Positions 6,686 to 14,621 of a DNA stretch of 64,000 nt are shown here, in pieces. Both the position numbers and the translations under genes were made by a program. The notes under the pieces were generated by a model that was given only the letters and a program-made list of their open reading frames with translations, made no database searches and was not told the DNA's origin. Location: assembly GCA_041391665.1 (NCBI GenBank), contig JAWKNO010000001.1, forward strand, positions 558,001 through 622,000, read 5' to 3'. The stretch is from Bacteroidia bacterium. Lineage in GTDB: Bacteria; Bacteroidota; Bacteroidia; J057. How positions within the stretch are numbered: position 1 is the stretch's first letter; each line of letters opens with the position of its first letter.

Positions 6686-9508
6686 ATGAAACCGCGGAGC
6701 AATCATACATTCAGAAATATCCTGATCAGCGTGTTTGCGTTTTTCAGTCTCTTTGGTTGTATAAAAGCCCAAAATATTATCTTAAACGATCAGCTAGTCG
6801 ATTTCCGGGATTCCCTTTCTATTCACCCATTTGCCCAAATCCTTACAGTATCTGAGGGCAAATTATCCTTTGATGAAGTCGCTAAAATGAATGTCGGGGA
6901 TGATTTTGAACCTTTTGACAATATTCCCGCCCCAATACAAAATAAAGGAACCTACTGGCTTCACGTAGAAATGACCAACCCCGACTCCATAGAAAAGCAG
7001 TGGGTTTTGTTTCTGGGTTACGAGCAGGAGGTCGAAGTATTTGGCGCAGGACAAGAAGTGTTATTGGGAACGATGATTCCCCAGAGTGAAAAAAAAGGCA
7101 ATCTGGAACCCGGACTTTTTCTCAGAGATGAAGGTTTTAGCGGTCAGATCCTGCTGAAACTGAAAGCAAAAGAGACGCGAACGATCTACCTCCGCATCAA
7201 AAGAACCCGAAACCAGCCGCGGTTTCTCCATGTAATTCTTTTTACTACAGACTTCTGGGAAAAAATTACCCAGCCGGAATTTCGTCATTTCAATCAGGGG
7301 GTTTATCAGGGTATGATCTGGGCATTGATTCTCTACCATCTGCTGTTTTTTTTCACAACCAGAGACCCTGCATATCTCCTCTACTGTATCTATATGGCCA
7401 GTATTTCAATGCTCACATTGGGGGATTTTGGATACTGGTATTCTCTGCTGGAGAATTATCCTTTCGCAGCCTGGATCACTCTGCTGTTTTTACAGTATTT
7501 CGTAGGGATTATGACCTTTGTGTTTATGCAGAGTTTTGTGCAATTGAAGCGACTAATGCCCAAATGGAATCAGCGGGTAACATGGTTTATCCGGGCGAAT
7601 ATGATACTGCTTCTGACTCAGGCAGTGATTTACCTTATTACCCAGGATTACGCCGTGGTGCAGTTTGGTAAATGGCTGATTGTGCCTTTTGCGGTTGTAG
7701 GCATATTCTTCTGCTACCTTCTGATCCGGTCGCGCGATACGGTTGCGCTGTACTTTGCAGTTGCAGGCGTGGTGCTGAGCGTCGTAATCATGGTCAATGG
7801 CATCTTTCAGCTTTTGGAAGGAAAACAAATCCTTCTCGAAACCCCCTACCACCATTATTACATGACTCAGATCGCCGCTATAGTTCACCTCATGACATTT
7901 GCTATTGGTATGGGCTTTCGAAGACGACAGATCGATATGGAAAAACAACGTGTCGTCGAGCTGGATACGCTCAAAACCCGCCTTTATACCAATATCACCC
8001 ATGAATTTCGCACGCCGCTTACGGTCATCATGGGTATGAATGAACAAATTCAGGGACATGAGCAGGAAAAAAAACTTATTCGCCGCAACAGCCAGAACCT
8101 CCTGCGCCTCATCAATCAATTGCTGGATCTCTCCAGGTTGGATTCCGGAAAACTGGAACTTCACAAAATCAACGGAGACATTGTATCTTATTTGCAATAC
8201 CTTACGGAATCCTTTCATTCTATGGCTGCCGAAAAAAATATCCGGCTTACCTTCTATTCGGAGATTCCCAGTCTGACCATGGACTACGATGAAGTAAAGT
8301 TGCAGCATATCGTTTACAACCTTCTGTCCAATGCTATTAAGTTTACCCCTGAAAAGGGGAAAATTGTGTTCCATATCCGGGCCATACAAAAAAAGGAAAT
8401 GTCCTTCTTGCAAATGATTGTGCAGGACAACGGAATCGGTATTTCGCCCCAACATTTGCCTCACATCTTTGACCGTTTTTACCAGGCTGATGATTCCTCT
8501 ACCCGAAAAGGAGAGGGAACCGGCATTGGTCTTGCCCTTACTCGTGAACTCATCGACCTGATGGGCGGAAAGATCACCGTAACCAGCGACCCTGAAAAAG
8601 GTGGGAGCGAGTTCAAAATATGGTTGCCCGTAGAAAATAAATCGGAAAAACAAGCGGAACAGCCATCACTACCAGATTTGGAAACATTGCCTCTGCCAGG
8701 CAGGGTAGAACCAGGTTTGGAAAAAGAAGATTTTGACAATATCTACCGGCCGATCTTATTGCTGATTGAAGACAATCCGGACGTGATTGTCTATATCCGG
8801 ACGCTGCTTCAGGCCGATTACCAGATCTATTTTGAAGAAAACGGCCAAAAAGGCATTGACAAAGCGCTGGAAATCGTGCCTGATATTATCATCAGCGATG
8901 TGATGATGCCCGAAAAAGATGGATATGAAGTCTGTCAAATTCTGAAAGAAGATCCACGAACCAGCCATATTCCCATTATTTTGCTTACCGCCAAGGCATC
9001 CCCGGAAGACCGGATTGAAGGGCTGAAATACGGGGCAGACGCTTACCTGACCAAACCGTTCAATAAGGAAGAACTTCATGTTCGATTACAAAAACTCGTA
9101 GAACTTCGCCGCCGCTTGCAAATAAGATATACAGAAGATATCCAGGAAACTACCAGTTTGAAAAAATCAGCTCAACACCCTATTGAAGACGCATTTATCA
9201 AAAAATTGCGGGAGCAGGTAGAGGCCCATATAGATGATACGGAATTTGGCGTGTCCCAGCTAACAGAATCCGCTGAGATGAGCCCGATTCAGCTTTACCG
9301 TAAGCTAAAAGCACTGACAGATAGTTCGCCCTCACAGTTTATCCGTACCATAAGGCTTCAAAAAGCGAAAAATATGCTCATAAATACGAATCTCACGATC
9401 TCCGAAATCGCTTATGATGTGGGTTTCAGCGATCCCAACTATTTTTCACGAATGTTTTTGCAGATGTATCGCACTTCCCCCGGTGATTTCAGGAAAAAAA
9501 ATAAATAG
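6686..9508 (+). CDS. 7TM-DISM hybrid histidine kinase / receiver / AraC regulator
   Basis: A 940-aa sensor and transcription factor in one chain. A signal peptide (1-28) precedes a periplasmic beta-rich 7TMR-DISMED2-type sensor (~30-190), then about seven membrane helices (~203-410). The cytosolic part has a HisKA domain with phospho-His439 (NITHEFRTPL), an HATPase with N549, DNGIG (581-585) and GTGIGLALT (611-619), a receiver with phosphoacceptor Asp738 and Lys790, and an AraC helix-turn-helix pair (~835-940). It differs from classic Bacteroides HTCS proteins, which carry a propeller sensor. The ligand is unknown; DISM sensors in general bind small molecules or carbohydrates. No obvious target operon adjoins it, though the 13-bp elements upstream suggest it controls itself. 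Confidence 0.92.
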   Translation: MKPRSNHTFRNILISVFAFFSLFGCIKAQNIILNDQLVDFRDSLSIHPFAQILTVSEGKLSFDEVAKMNVGDDFEPFDNIPAPIQNKGTYWLHVEMTNPDSIEKQWVLFLGYEQEVEVFGAGQEVLLGTMIPQSEKKGNLEPGLFLRDEGFSGQILLKLKAKETRTIYLRIKRTRNQPRFLHVILFTTDFWEKITQPEFRHFNQGVYQGMIWALILYHLLFFFTTRDPAYLLYCIYMASISMLTLGDFGYWYSLLENYPFAAWITLLFLQYFVGIMTFVFMQSFVQLKRLMPKWNQRVTWFIRANMILLLTQAVIYLITQDYAVVQFGKWLIVPFAVVGIFFCYLLIRSRDTVALYFAVAGVVLSVVIMVNGIFQLLEGKQILLETPYHHYYMTQIAAIVHLMTFAIGMGFRRRQIDMEKQRVVELDTLKTRLYTNITHEFRTPLTVIMGMNEQIQGHEQEKKLIRRNSQNLLRLINQLLDLSRLDSGKLELHKINGDIVSYLQYLTESFHSMAAEKNIRLTFYSEIPSLTMDYDEVKLQHIVYNLLSNAIKFTPEKGKIVFHIRAIQKKEMSFLQMIVQDNGIGISPQHLPHIFDRFYQADDSSTRKGEGTGIGLALTRELIDLMGGKITVTSDPEKGGSEFKIWLPVENKSEKQAEQPSLPDLETLPLPGRVEPGLEKEDFDNIYRPILLLIEDNPDVIVYIRTLLQADYQIYFEENGQKGIDKALEIVPDIIISDVMMPEKDGYEVCQILKEDPRTSHIPIILLTAKASPEDRIEGLKYGADAYLTKPFNKEELHVRLQKLVELRRRLQIRYTEDIQETTSLKKSAQHPIEDAFIKKLREQVEAHIDDTEFGVSQLTESAEMSPIQLYRKLKALTDSSPSQFIRTIRLQKAKNMLINTNLTISEIAYDVGFSDPNYFSRMFLQMYRTSPGDFRKKNK

Positions 9509-9546
9509 TCCGGATCCTATTGGAATTCTCTTATTTCGAAATTCTT

Positions 9547-10344
9547 ATGTCGCTAAAACAAACCTACGGCTCTCGGGCCTTAATTGCAGGAGCATCCGAA
9601 GGATTGGGTGCTGCGTTTGCCCGTTATCTCGCTGCTGCCGGAATGGATCTCGTACTGATTGCCCGGCGCAAAGAGCCACTTGACCAGCTCGCTGCCGAAC
9701 TTACCAGTGCCTATTCGGTCAATGTTCAAAATATCATTTGCGACCTCTCAGATCAGGATGCTGCCAGCCAGATATCCGCCAGCCTCCAGGGCCAGGAAAT
9801 CAATATGCTGGTGTATAATGCCGCGCTCGCTTATATCGGAAAGTTTGAAGACAACGACCCCGAATATTACCAAAAGATGGCGCAGGCAAATATGGTTACC
9901 CCGATGAATCTGCTCCATCTTTTGGGAAAACCCATGCTCGAAAAAGGAAGAGGTGCCTGTATCATGATGGCCTCCCTGGCCGGATTTCAGGGAAGTGGTT
10001 TTCTCGCTACCTATGCTGCCAGCAAAGCCTTTGACCGGATCCTGGCAGAGAGCCTTTGGTATGAGTGGAAAAATCGGGGCGTGGACGTTATTGCCTGTTG
10101 TGCAGGAGCAACTGCAACCCCCAATTATGTAAACTCCAACCCGGGAAAAACAAGCCCTTTTGCCCCCAAAGTCCAAAGCCCTGAGGCAGTCGTAAAAGAA
10201 TGTTTTAGCCATTTGGGTAAACGCCCGTCATTCACCAGCGGTCGGGGCAATAAGATCGCCACATTTTTTATGCAAAACCTGTTGCCCCGAAAAATGGCCA
10301 TCAATATTATGGGCGACACAGCGAGGCAAATGTATGGGCTGTGA
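9547..10344 (+). CDS. Short-chain dehydrogenase/reductase
   Basis: A 265-aa classical SDR. The cofactor motif is AGASEGLG (14-21), the NNAG equivalent is YNAA (90-93), and the catalytic triad is Ser143, Tyr156 and Lys160 (YAASK). It is an NAD(P)-dependent alcohol or keto reductase of unknown substrate; the C-terminus resembles the DltE/YqjQ-like group with an extended FMQN segment. ATG 9547 was preferred to an in-frame TTG at 9520 because the SDR fold starts just after it. It follows the hybrid kinase by 38 bp and may be read from the same transcript. Confidence 0.85.
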   Translation: MSLKQTYGSRALIAGASEGLGAAFARYLAAAGMDLVLIARRKEPLDQLAAELTSAYSVNVQNIICDLSDQDAASQISASLQGQEINMLVYNAALAYIGKFEDNDPEYYQKMAQANMVTPMNLLHLLGKPMLEKGRGACIMMASLAGFQGSGFLATYAASKAFDRILAESLWYEWKNRGVDVIACCAGATATPNYVNSNPGKTSPFAPKVQSPEAVVKECFSHLGKRPSFTSGRGNKIATFFMQNLLPRKMAINIMGDTARQMYGL

Positions 10345-10391
10345 CAGCCAACCACCAACCACCAACCACCAACAGCCAACAGCCAACAGCC
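10345..10391. repeat. Heptanucleotide tandem repeat
   Basis: Directly after the SDR stop codon lie six perfect 7-bp units plus a partial one: CAGCCAA once, CCACCAA three times, CAGCCAA twice, then CAGCC. Two unit variants are arranged in blocks. Such short tandem heptamers are prone to slippage. It lies between two convergent genes, so it does not affect coding. Confidence 0.8.
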
Positions 10392-10467
10392 CCTCTACTC
10401 CCTCAACTCCGCCAGCTCAAATTCAAATCCTTCGAGCACGGATTCTCCGGAAAGGGTCTGGCTGAAA

Positions 10468-11547
10468 TCAGTAGATATAAGGAATGATTTTGTAAGGTAC
10501 TTTCTTTACATATTCATCCCAGAGTGGGCCATATTTGAGCGCACAGCGTTTGTTGTCATCCATTTGCCGGGGAAATAGCAGGGCAACGTAATACAACGGA
10601 TACAGCCACGGCCAGAAAAGCAGCGGATGACCTGTGCAGAGCACGATACCCGTAGCCATCAGTATCTCCCCCAGATAGTTGATATGCCGGCTTTTCCCCC
10701 AGAAACCATTGACCAGAAGATGATTTTTTCCGTCGGTAATCGTTTCGGGCGTAATACCCAGGAAAGCTTTTTGGGGATCTTTTTTGAAGTAATATTTCTG
10801 GAGATTGGCGCCACGGGACAAGCCCCAGCCCAAGAAAAAGATCAGCACATACAATGTCAGCAACCAGGCAGGCGTATGGGCAGGCGGGAGCGAGGCCGTT
10901 GACCAAAGAGGAACGCTGTAGAAATACGGGTAAAAAGCAATACAACCCCAGCCCAGCTTAAAGCCTACCCGCTCTGCAAAAAAGTCGTAGGTGTACAGAT
11001 GCACTTCCTCAAATGTGAGATAATCTACAATAAAAAACGAGAGCAGGAGTGCGGAAGCAATAATTCCGGCACTGGCTTCATGGCCAAACTGAATATGGTG
11101 ATAACCCGCAAAACTCAACACATTCAGCGCAAGCATCACGGCACCCACGAGATATAAGTACATCTTTGCATCAACTTTTCCATTCCAAAGCTGAGGGTTT
11201 TCGAGCCTGCCCAGGAAAAAGTCTGTAAGAAATGACTGCTTGACCGAGGGGTACGGAACCACCAGCACCAGCGAAAAAATAAGCCCCGCCACTATTGCCC
11301 CCGCCAGTCCGTACCAGCGGTTGAGGTACAGCCATTCCCAAGCCATCAAACCTGTATAACCCAGGGCAAACCAACCTGCGACTACCACAAATAATACCAG
11401 CAATCCGTTGAGGCGATAGGTGAGTTTTTCGTCTAATCCTGTTCTTTTGACATACCCCACCACCTTGCGGGCGGGAAGTAAAATATGCAAAACAAATACA
11501 ATCAGGTAAACCAAAACCGGGGCAAAAAAAGCAGCGATGTTTTCCAT
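10468..11547 (-). CDS. ERG4/ERG24-family sterol reductase-like membrane protein
   Basis: A 359-aa protein with about nine hydrophobic helices. The C-terminal ~110 residues carry the ERG4/ERG24 (delta-14 / delta-7 / C24(28) sterol reductase) signatures: LLVNGFWGKSRHINYLGE, then RQMDDNKRCALKYG and a terminal WDEYVKKVPYKIIPYIY-like end. These enzymes use NADPH to reduce sterol double bonds in the membrane. The closest alternative is the DUF1295/isoprenylcysteine methyltransferase superfamily that shares the fold, but RHxNYLGE and the VPYKIIPYIY end favour the sterol group. ATG 11547 was chosen over an upstream in-frame codon at 11601 because it begins the first membrane helix. No other sterol gene is seen in the window. 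Confidence 0.8.
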   Translation of the reverse strand: MENIAAFFAPVLVYLIVFVLHILLPARKVVGYVKRTGLDEKLTYRLNGLLVLFVVVAGWFALGYTGLMAWEWLYLNRWYGLAGAIVAGLIFSLVLVVPYPSVKQSFLTDFFLGRLENPQLWNGKVDAKMYLYLVGAVMLALNVLSFAGYHHIQFGHEASAGIIASALLLSFFIVDYLTFEEVHLYTYDFFAERVGFKLGWGCIAFYPYFYSVPLWSTASLPPAHTPAWLLTLYVLIFFLGWGLSRGANLQKYYFKKDPQKAFLGITPETITDGKNHLLVNGFWGKSRHINYLGEILMATGIVLCTGHPLLFWPWLYPLYYVALLFPRQMDDNKRCALKYGPLWDEYVKKVPYKIIPYIY

Positions 11548-11661
11548 GCAGAGCAGATTAAATGCTTTTTCAAAAGTTCGGAAAATACAGATAGCTGGCA
11601 AAAATAAGGATTTTTTTTAAGTATTGAGGGTGTTTTGCAAGTGTCTGTATTTCAGTCTTTT

Positions 11662-11698
11662 AGCACATATTTTTCAACCAGGATGAAAAATATGTGCT
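11662..11698. promoter_or_regulatory. Perfect 15-bp inverted repeat in a divergent promoter region
   Basis: Arms AGCACATATTTTTCA (11662-11676) and TGAAAAATATGTGCT (11684-11698) are exact complements around a 7-bp spacer. It sits in the 265-bp divergent space between the sterol reductase and the lectin operon. A dimeric regulator operator is one reading. A factor-independent terminator is the other, since a T run (11702-11707) follows closely. The remainder of the region shows no firm promoter match. Confidence 0.5.
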
Positions 11699-11812
11699 GA
11701 ATTTTTTCCCCTTTCGGAGTATATGTCCTGCATTTTGAAAGATTCATCCAGAGGATTTGCATACGGCCCGTGAATCTTTGGATCATACTTTTTACAAACA
11801 AACTTTATCATT

Positions 11813-12664
11813 ATGAAAATGCATTTTTTTCTGCGCCTTTACATGGTGCCAATGATCCTGATTGCCGGCTATTCACTCCACGCCCAGCCGGAAATCGCTA
11901 AAGGAAAACCCGCTACTCAATCTTCCGATTACCACCCCACGCTCGGACAAGCCGGAAATGCGGTTGATGGCAATACTTCGGGTGTCTGGGCAAACAGATC
12001 GGTCACCCACACGCTTGACGGAGGATCTGCCTACCCCTGGTGGGAAGTAGATTTGGGAGAGGATTATCAGATTCAGCGGATAGAAATATGGAACCGCACC
12101 GACTGCTGCGCCAACCGGATGAATAATATGGAAATTCTTGTGAAAGATGAGTCGGGAAATACTACATCTTTCCTCCATGAAAATTATACGTACCGCGCCG
12201 ATCAGACCTATCCCCTCACCTTTACAAATGAGGTAACTGGTCGTTATGTAAGAATCCGGTTGAATACCGATTATGGAATCCTTTCATTAGCTGAAGTAAA
12301 GGTGTATGGCAACCAAACATCTGTACCCGAACCTGACCCATATGTCTACACCGATTTAGGCAGACCTGATCCCTACAGGAACTTACTCAATTTGGAAATG
12401 ATCAACCACAGTGACTGGAAGATTCGTTATTGTTTTGTTCCTAAATACGGTGGCAATTCAGACTGGGTGGTATTAAACCCCAATAGCTCAAAAGGCGATT
12501 CCTATTTCGACATAACCGAGCTTAAAGGTGTCCAGATTCAATGGCTGGATATTGTCACCTGGAAAACCCTCAACAACATGGCCTATTTTTCCCAATACGG
12601 GCAAGACTGGAAGTTCACTGTTACAGGCAGAGTTTTCCCTTATCAAGCCATTGACTTAAAATAA
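11813..12664 (+). CDS. Secreted F-type lectin (fucolectin-like) protein
   Basis: A 283-aa protein with a signal peptide (1-25) and one F-type lectin/F5-8C-like domain (~28-166). The fucose-binding signature H-x(n)-R-x-D-x4-R is present: His66, Arg95, Asp97 and Arg102, with the paired cysteines of the NRTDCC motif at 98-99 that form the unusual disulfide of this fold. The strands PWWEVDLG and ILSLAEVKVYG are typical. Residues ~170-283 are an unrecognised beta-rich domain (many Trp/Tyr). It is the first gene of a three-gene unit; the next start is 33 bp away. It probably binds fucosylated or similar glycans outside the cell; the spacing His to Arg (28 residues) is slightly longer than in the eel agglutinin. 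Confidence 0.85.
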   Translation: MKMHFFLRLYMVPMILIAGYSLHAQPEIAKGKPATQSSDYHPTLGQAGNAVDGNTSGVWANRSVTHTLDGGSAYPWWEVDLGEDYQIQRIEIWNRTDCCANRMNNMEILVKDESGNTTSFLHENYTYRADQTYPLTFTNEVTGRYVRIRLNTDYGILSLAEVKVYGNQTSVPEPDPYVYTDLGRPDPYRNLLNLEMINHSDWKIRYCFVPKYGGNSDWVVLNPNSSKGDSYFDITELKGVQIQWLDIVTWKTLNNMAYFSQYGQDWKFTVTGRVFPYQAIDLK

Positions 12665-12697
12665 TTCACACCTTCCCCAACCCAAAAATCAGAAAAA

Positions 12698-14584
12698 ATG
12701 AATTCCATCATATCAAATATATTGAAGCTGTCAGGCAGTTTCCTGATACTACTAGGCACCTCATACAGTCTCCACGCACAGACAGAACTCGCCCGGGGCA
12801 AAGTCGCCCGTCAGTCCTCCAACTACAACGCCAGCCAGGGGCTTGCAGGGAAAGCAGTTGATGGCAATACCTCAGGGGCATGGGCCAGCGCATCCGTAAC
12901 GCATACAGTAGGGGCCGGCCAGGCAAATCCCTGGTGGGAAGTGGATCTGGGTGCAGTCTATGACATCGAAAAAATCGAAATCTGGAACCGTACAGACTGC
13001 TGCGCCGAACGCTTGAGCAATATGCAGATACTGATCAAACAAAGTGCTTCGGATGCAGGGCAACCGTTTCTGACCCAAAGCTTTACCCACCGGGCCGGAC
13101 AGACCTATCCCGCGACTTTCAACGGAGTCAAACGCGGCAGATACGTGCGTATTCAGTTGAATACGGCAAAGGAAATTCTCTCTCTGGCAGAAGTCAAAGT
13201 ATATGGAAAAACCATGGCTGCGCCAACCCCTGCACCGGTAACCGGAAGCACAGAGGTTGCCCGGGGCAAAGCCGCCAGTCAGTCCTCCAACTACAACTCC
13301 AGTCAGGGTCTTGCCGGTAAAGCAGTTGATGGAAATACTTCGGGCTTATGGGCCAGCGGATCCGTAACTCATACGACAGGAGCCGGAGAGGTAAACCCCT
13401 GGTGGGAAGTGGATCTCGGTGCTTTGTATGATATTGACAAAATCGAAATATGGAACCGCACAGACTGCTGCTCTGAGCGCCTGAGCAATATGCAGGTTTT
13501 TATCAGAAATTCTGCTCAGGACAGAGGGGTACCATTTTTGAAGGAAAACTATTATTACAAAACTGGAACCACTTATCCGCTTTCCTTTACCAATTCAAAG
13601 CGGGGCAGATATGTGCGCATACAGGTGATTAATCCCAAAGCCATACTTTCCCTCGCCGAAGTGAAAGTATATGGAAAAGCCGTAGTCACCTCCTCCAGCA
13701 ATCCGTCTCCCTCCAACCTGGTCGCAGAGAGTTCTTCCGTCTGGCCAAACGCCAGCAATATCCCCGTCTGCTGGGAAACTTCAGGCTGGGATAAAGAGAA
13801 AAAATGGGTGAAAGAGGCCGTAGCCAATTCGTGGGAAATGAAGGGCAATGTAACTTTCACCGGCTGGGGACAATGCAGTGCCGACGCAAAGGGAATCAGG
13901 ATCAAAGTCTCCGACGAAGGGCCTTATGCCTCTTTGCTGGGAAGTCAGCTCGATGGACTGAAAAACGGAATGGTGCTGAACTTCTCTTTCAACAACTGGT
14001 CCCCTGTACTGAAAAAGAAACGCCAGTACGGAATACGGGCCACCGCCGTGCACGAATTTGGGCACGCACTTGGCTTCAGCCACGAGCATAACCGCTCCGA
14101 TTGCGGCTGCGATGATAAGGAACCCCAGGGATCTTACGGAGACTATGCCATAACCGATTGTGATGCATCCTCTATTATGAATTATTGCTCCGCTGACTGG
14201 AGCAACAACGGGCTTATGAGCAACCTCGATGAGCAGGGAATCCAGATATTATATGGCCCTTCAAAAAAACCAGCAAGCAATGAAACGGGCATTTTACGGC
14301 TGAAAAATGAAGGACTTACCCAGATATGGTTTAAAGTCACCTATCAGACACATGGCAATGTGCCGAAGTCGGAAGAAGTGTATCTCAATTTCAACGAATC
14401 AAAAGATTTCAAAATTGACCGCTGGGCGGTTATCAAATCTGTTGAATGCCAGTACAAAGACCTGTTTACATGGAGAAGAACCTTTTTGGAAGGAATATTT
14501 GTATTCGACTATAAGGACGATATCATTTGTTACCGGGTTGTAGGCCCGAACGCATGGAGATGTGATACCGGAATTGACGAATAA
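12698..14584 (+). CDS. Secreted metzincin protease with two F-type lectin domains
   Basis: A 628-aa protein. After the signal peptide (1-28) come two F-type lectin domains (~30-170 and ~186-326), each with the sugar-binding residues (His69/Arg98/Asp100/Arg105 and His225/Arg254/Asp256/Arg261) and NRTDCC. Residues ~345-520 form a metallopeptidase with HEFGHALGFSHE at 452-463 (zinc ligands His452, His456, His462, catalytic Glu453) and a Met-turn SIMNY at 492-496, so it is a metzincin, most like astacin (M12A). Residues ~528-628 are an unknown C-terminal domain rich in aromatics. The lectins probably target the protease to glycosylated surfaces. Spacing of 33 bp and 37 bp to its neighbours indicates one operon. 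Confidence 0.88.
   Translation: MNSIISNILKLSGSFLILLGTSYSLHAQTELARGKVARQSSNYNASQGLAGKAVDGNTSGAWASASVTHTVGAGQANPWWEVDLGAVYDIEKIEIWNRTDCCAERLSNMQILIKQSASDAGQPFLTQSFTHRAGQTYPATFNGVKRGRYVRIQLNTAKEILSLAEVKVYGKTMAAPTPAPVTGSTEVARGKAASQSSNYNSSQGLAGKAVDGNTSGLWASGSVTHTTGAGEVNPWWEVDLGALYDIDKIEIWNRTDCCSERLSNMQVFIRNSAQDRGVPFLKENYYYKTGTTYPLSFTNSKRGRYVRIQVINPKAILSLAEVKVYGKAVVTSSSNPSPSNLVAESSSVWPNASNIPVCWETSGWDKEKKWVKEAVANSWEMKGNVTFTGWGQCSADAKGIRIKVSDEGPYASLLGSQLDGLKNGMVLNFSFNNWSPVLKKKRQYGIRATAVHEFGHALGFSHEHNRSDCGCDDKEPQGSYGDYAITDCDASSIMNYCSADWSNNGLMSNLDEQGIQILYGPSKKPASNETGILRLKNEGLTQIWFKVTYQTHGNVPKSEEVYLNFNESKDFKIDRWAVIKSVECQYKDLFTWRRTFLEGIFVFDYKDDIICYRVVGPNAWRCDTGIDE
12791..13678 (+). repeat. Tandem duplication of the F-type lectin coding block, period 468 bp
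   Basis: The DNA coding for the two lectin domains of the protease gene repeats with an exact 468-bp offset (156 codons) at both ends, from GCCCGGGGCAAAG at 12791 and 13259 to the ATATGGAAAA segments at 13201 and 13669. Long stretches are still near-identical at nucleotide level, so the duplication is recent or kept alike by gene conversion. The lectin block of the preceding gene is more diverged. Confidence 0.75.
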
Positions 14585-14621
14585 ATCCCTGCGCTTCCAT
14601 TAACCCCATAAATCTTCAACA

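Noticed and set aside
7553..8653. 366-residue minus-strand frame
   Set aside because: Antisense to the hybrid kinase, which is well supported by motifs.
10345..10391. Heptamer repeat as a CRISPR array
   Set aside because: Units are 7 bp without spacers, unlike CRISPR repeats.
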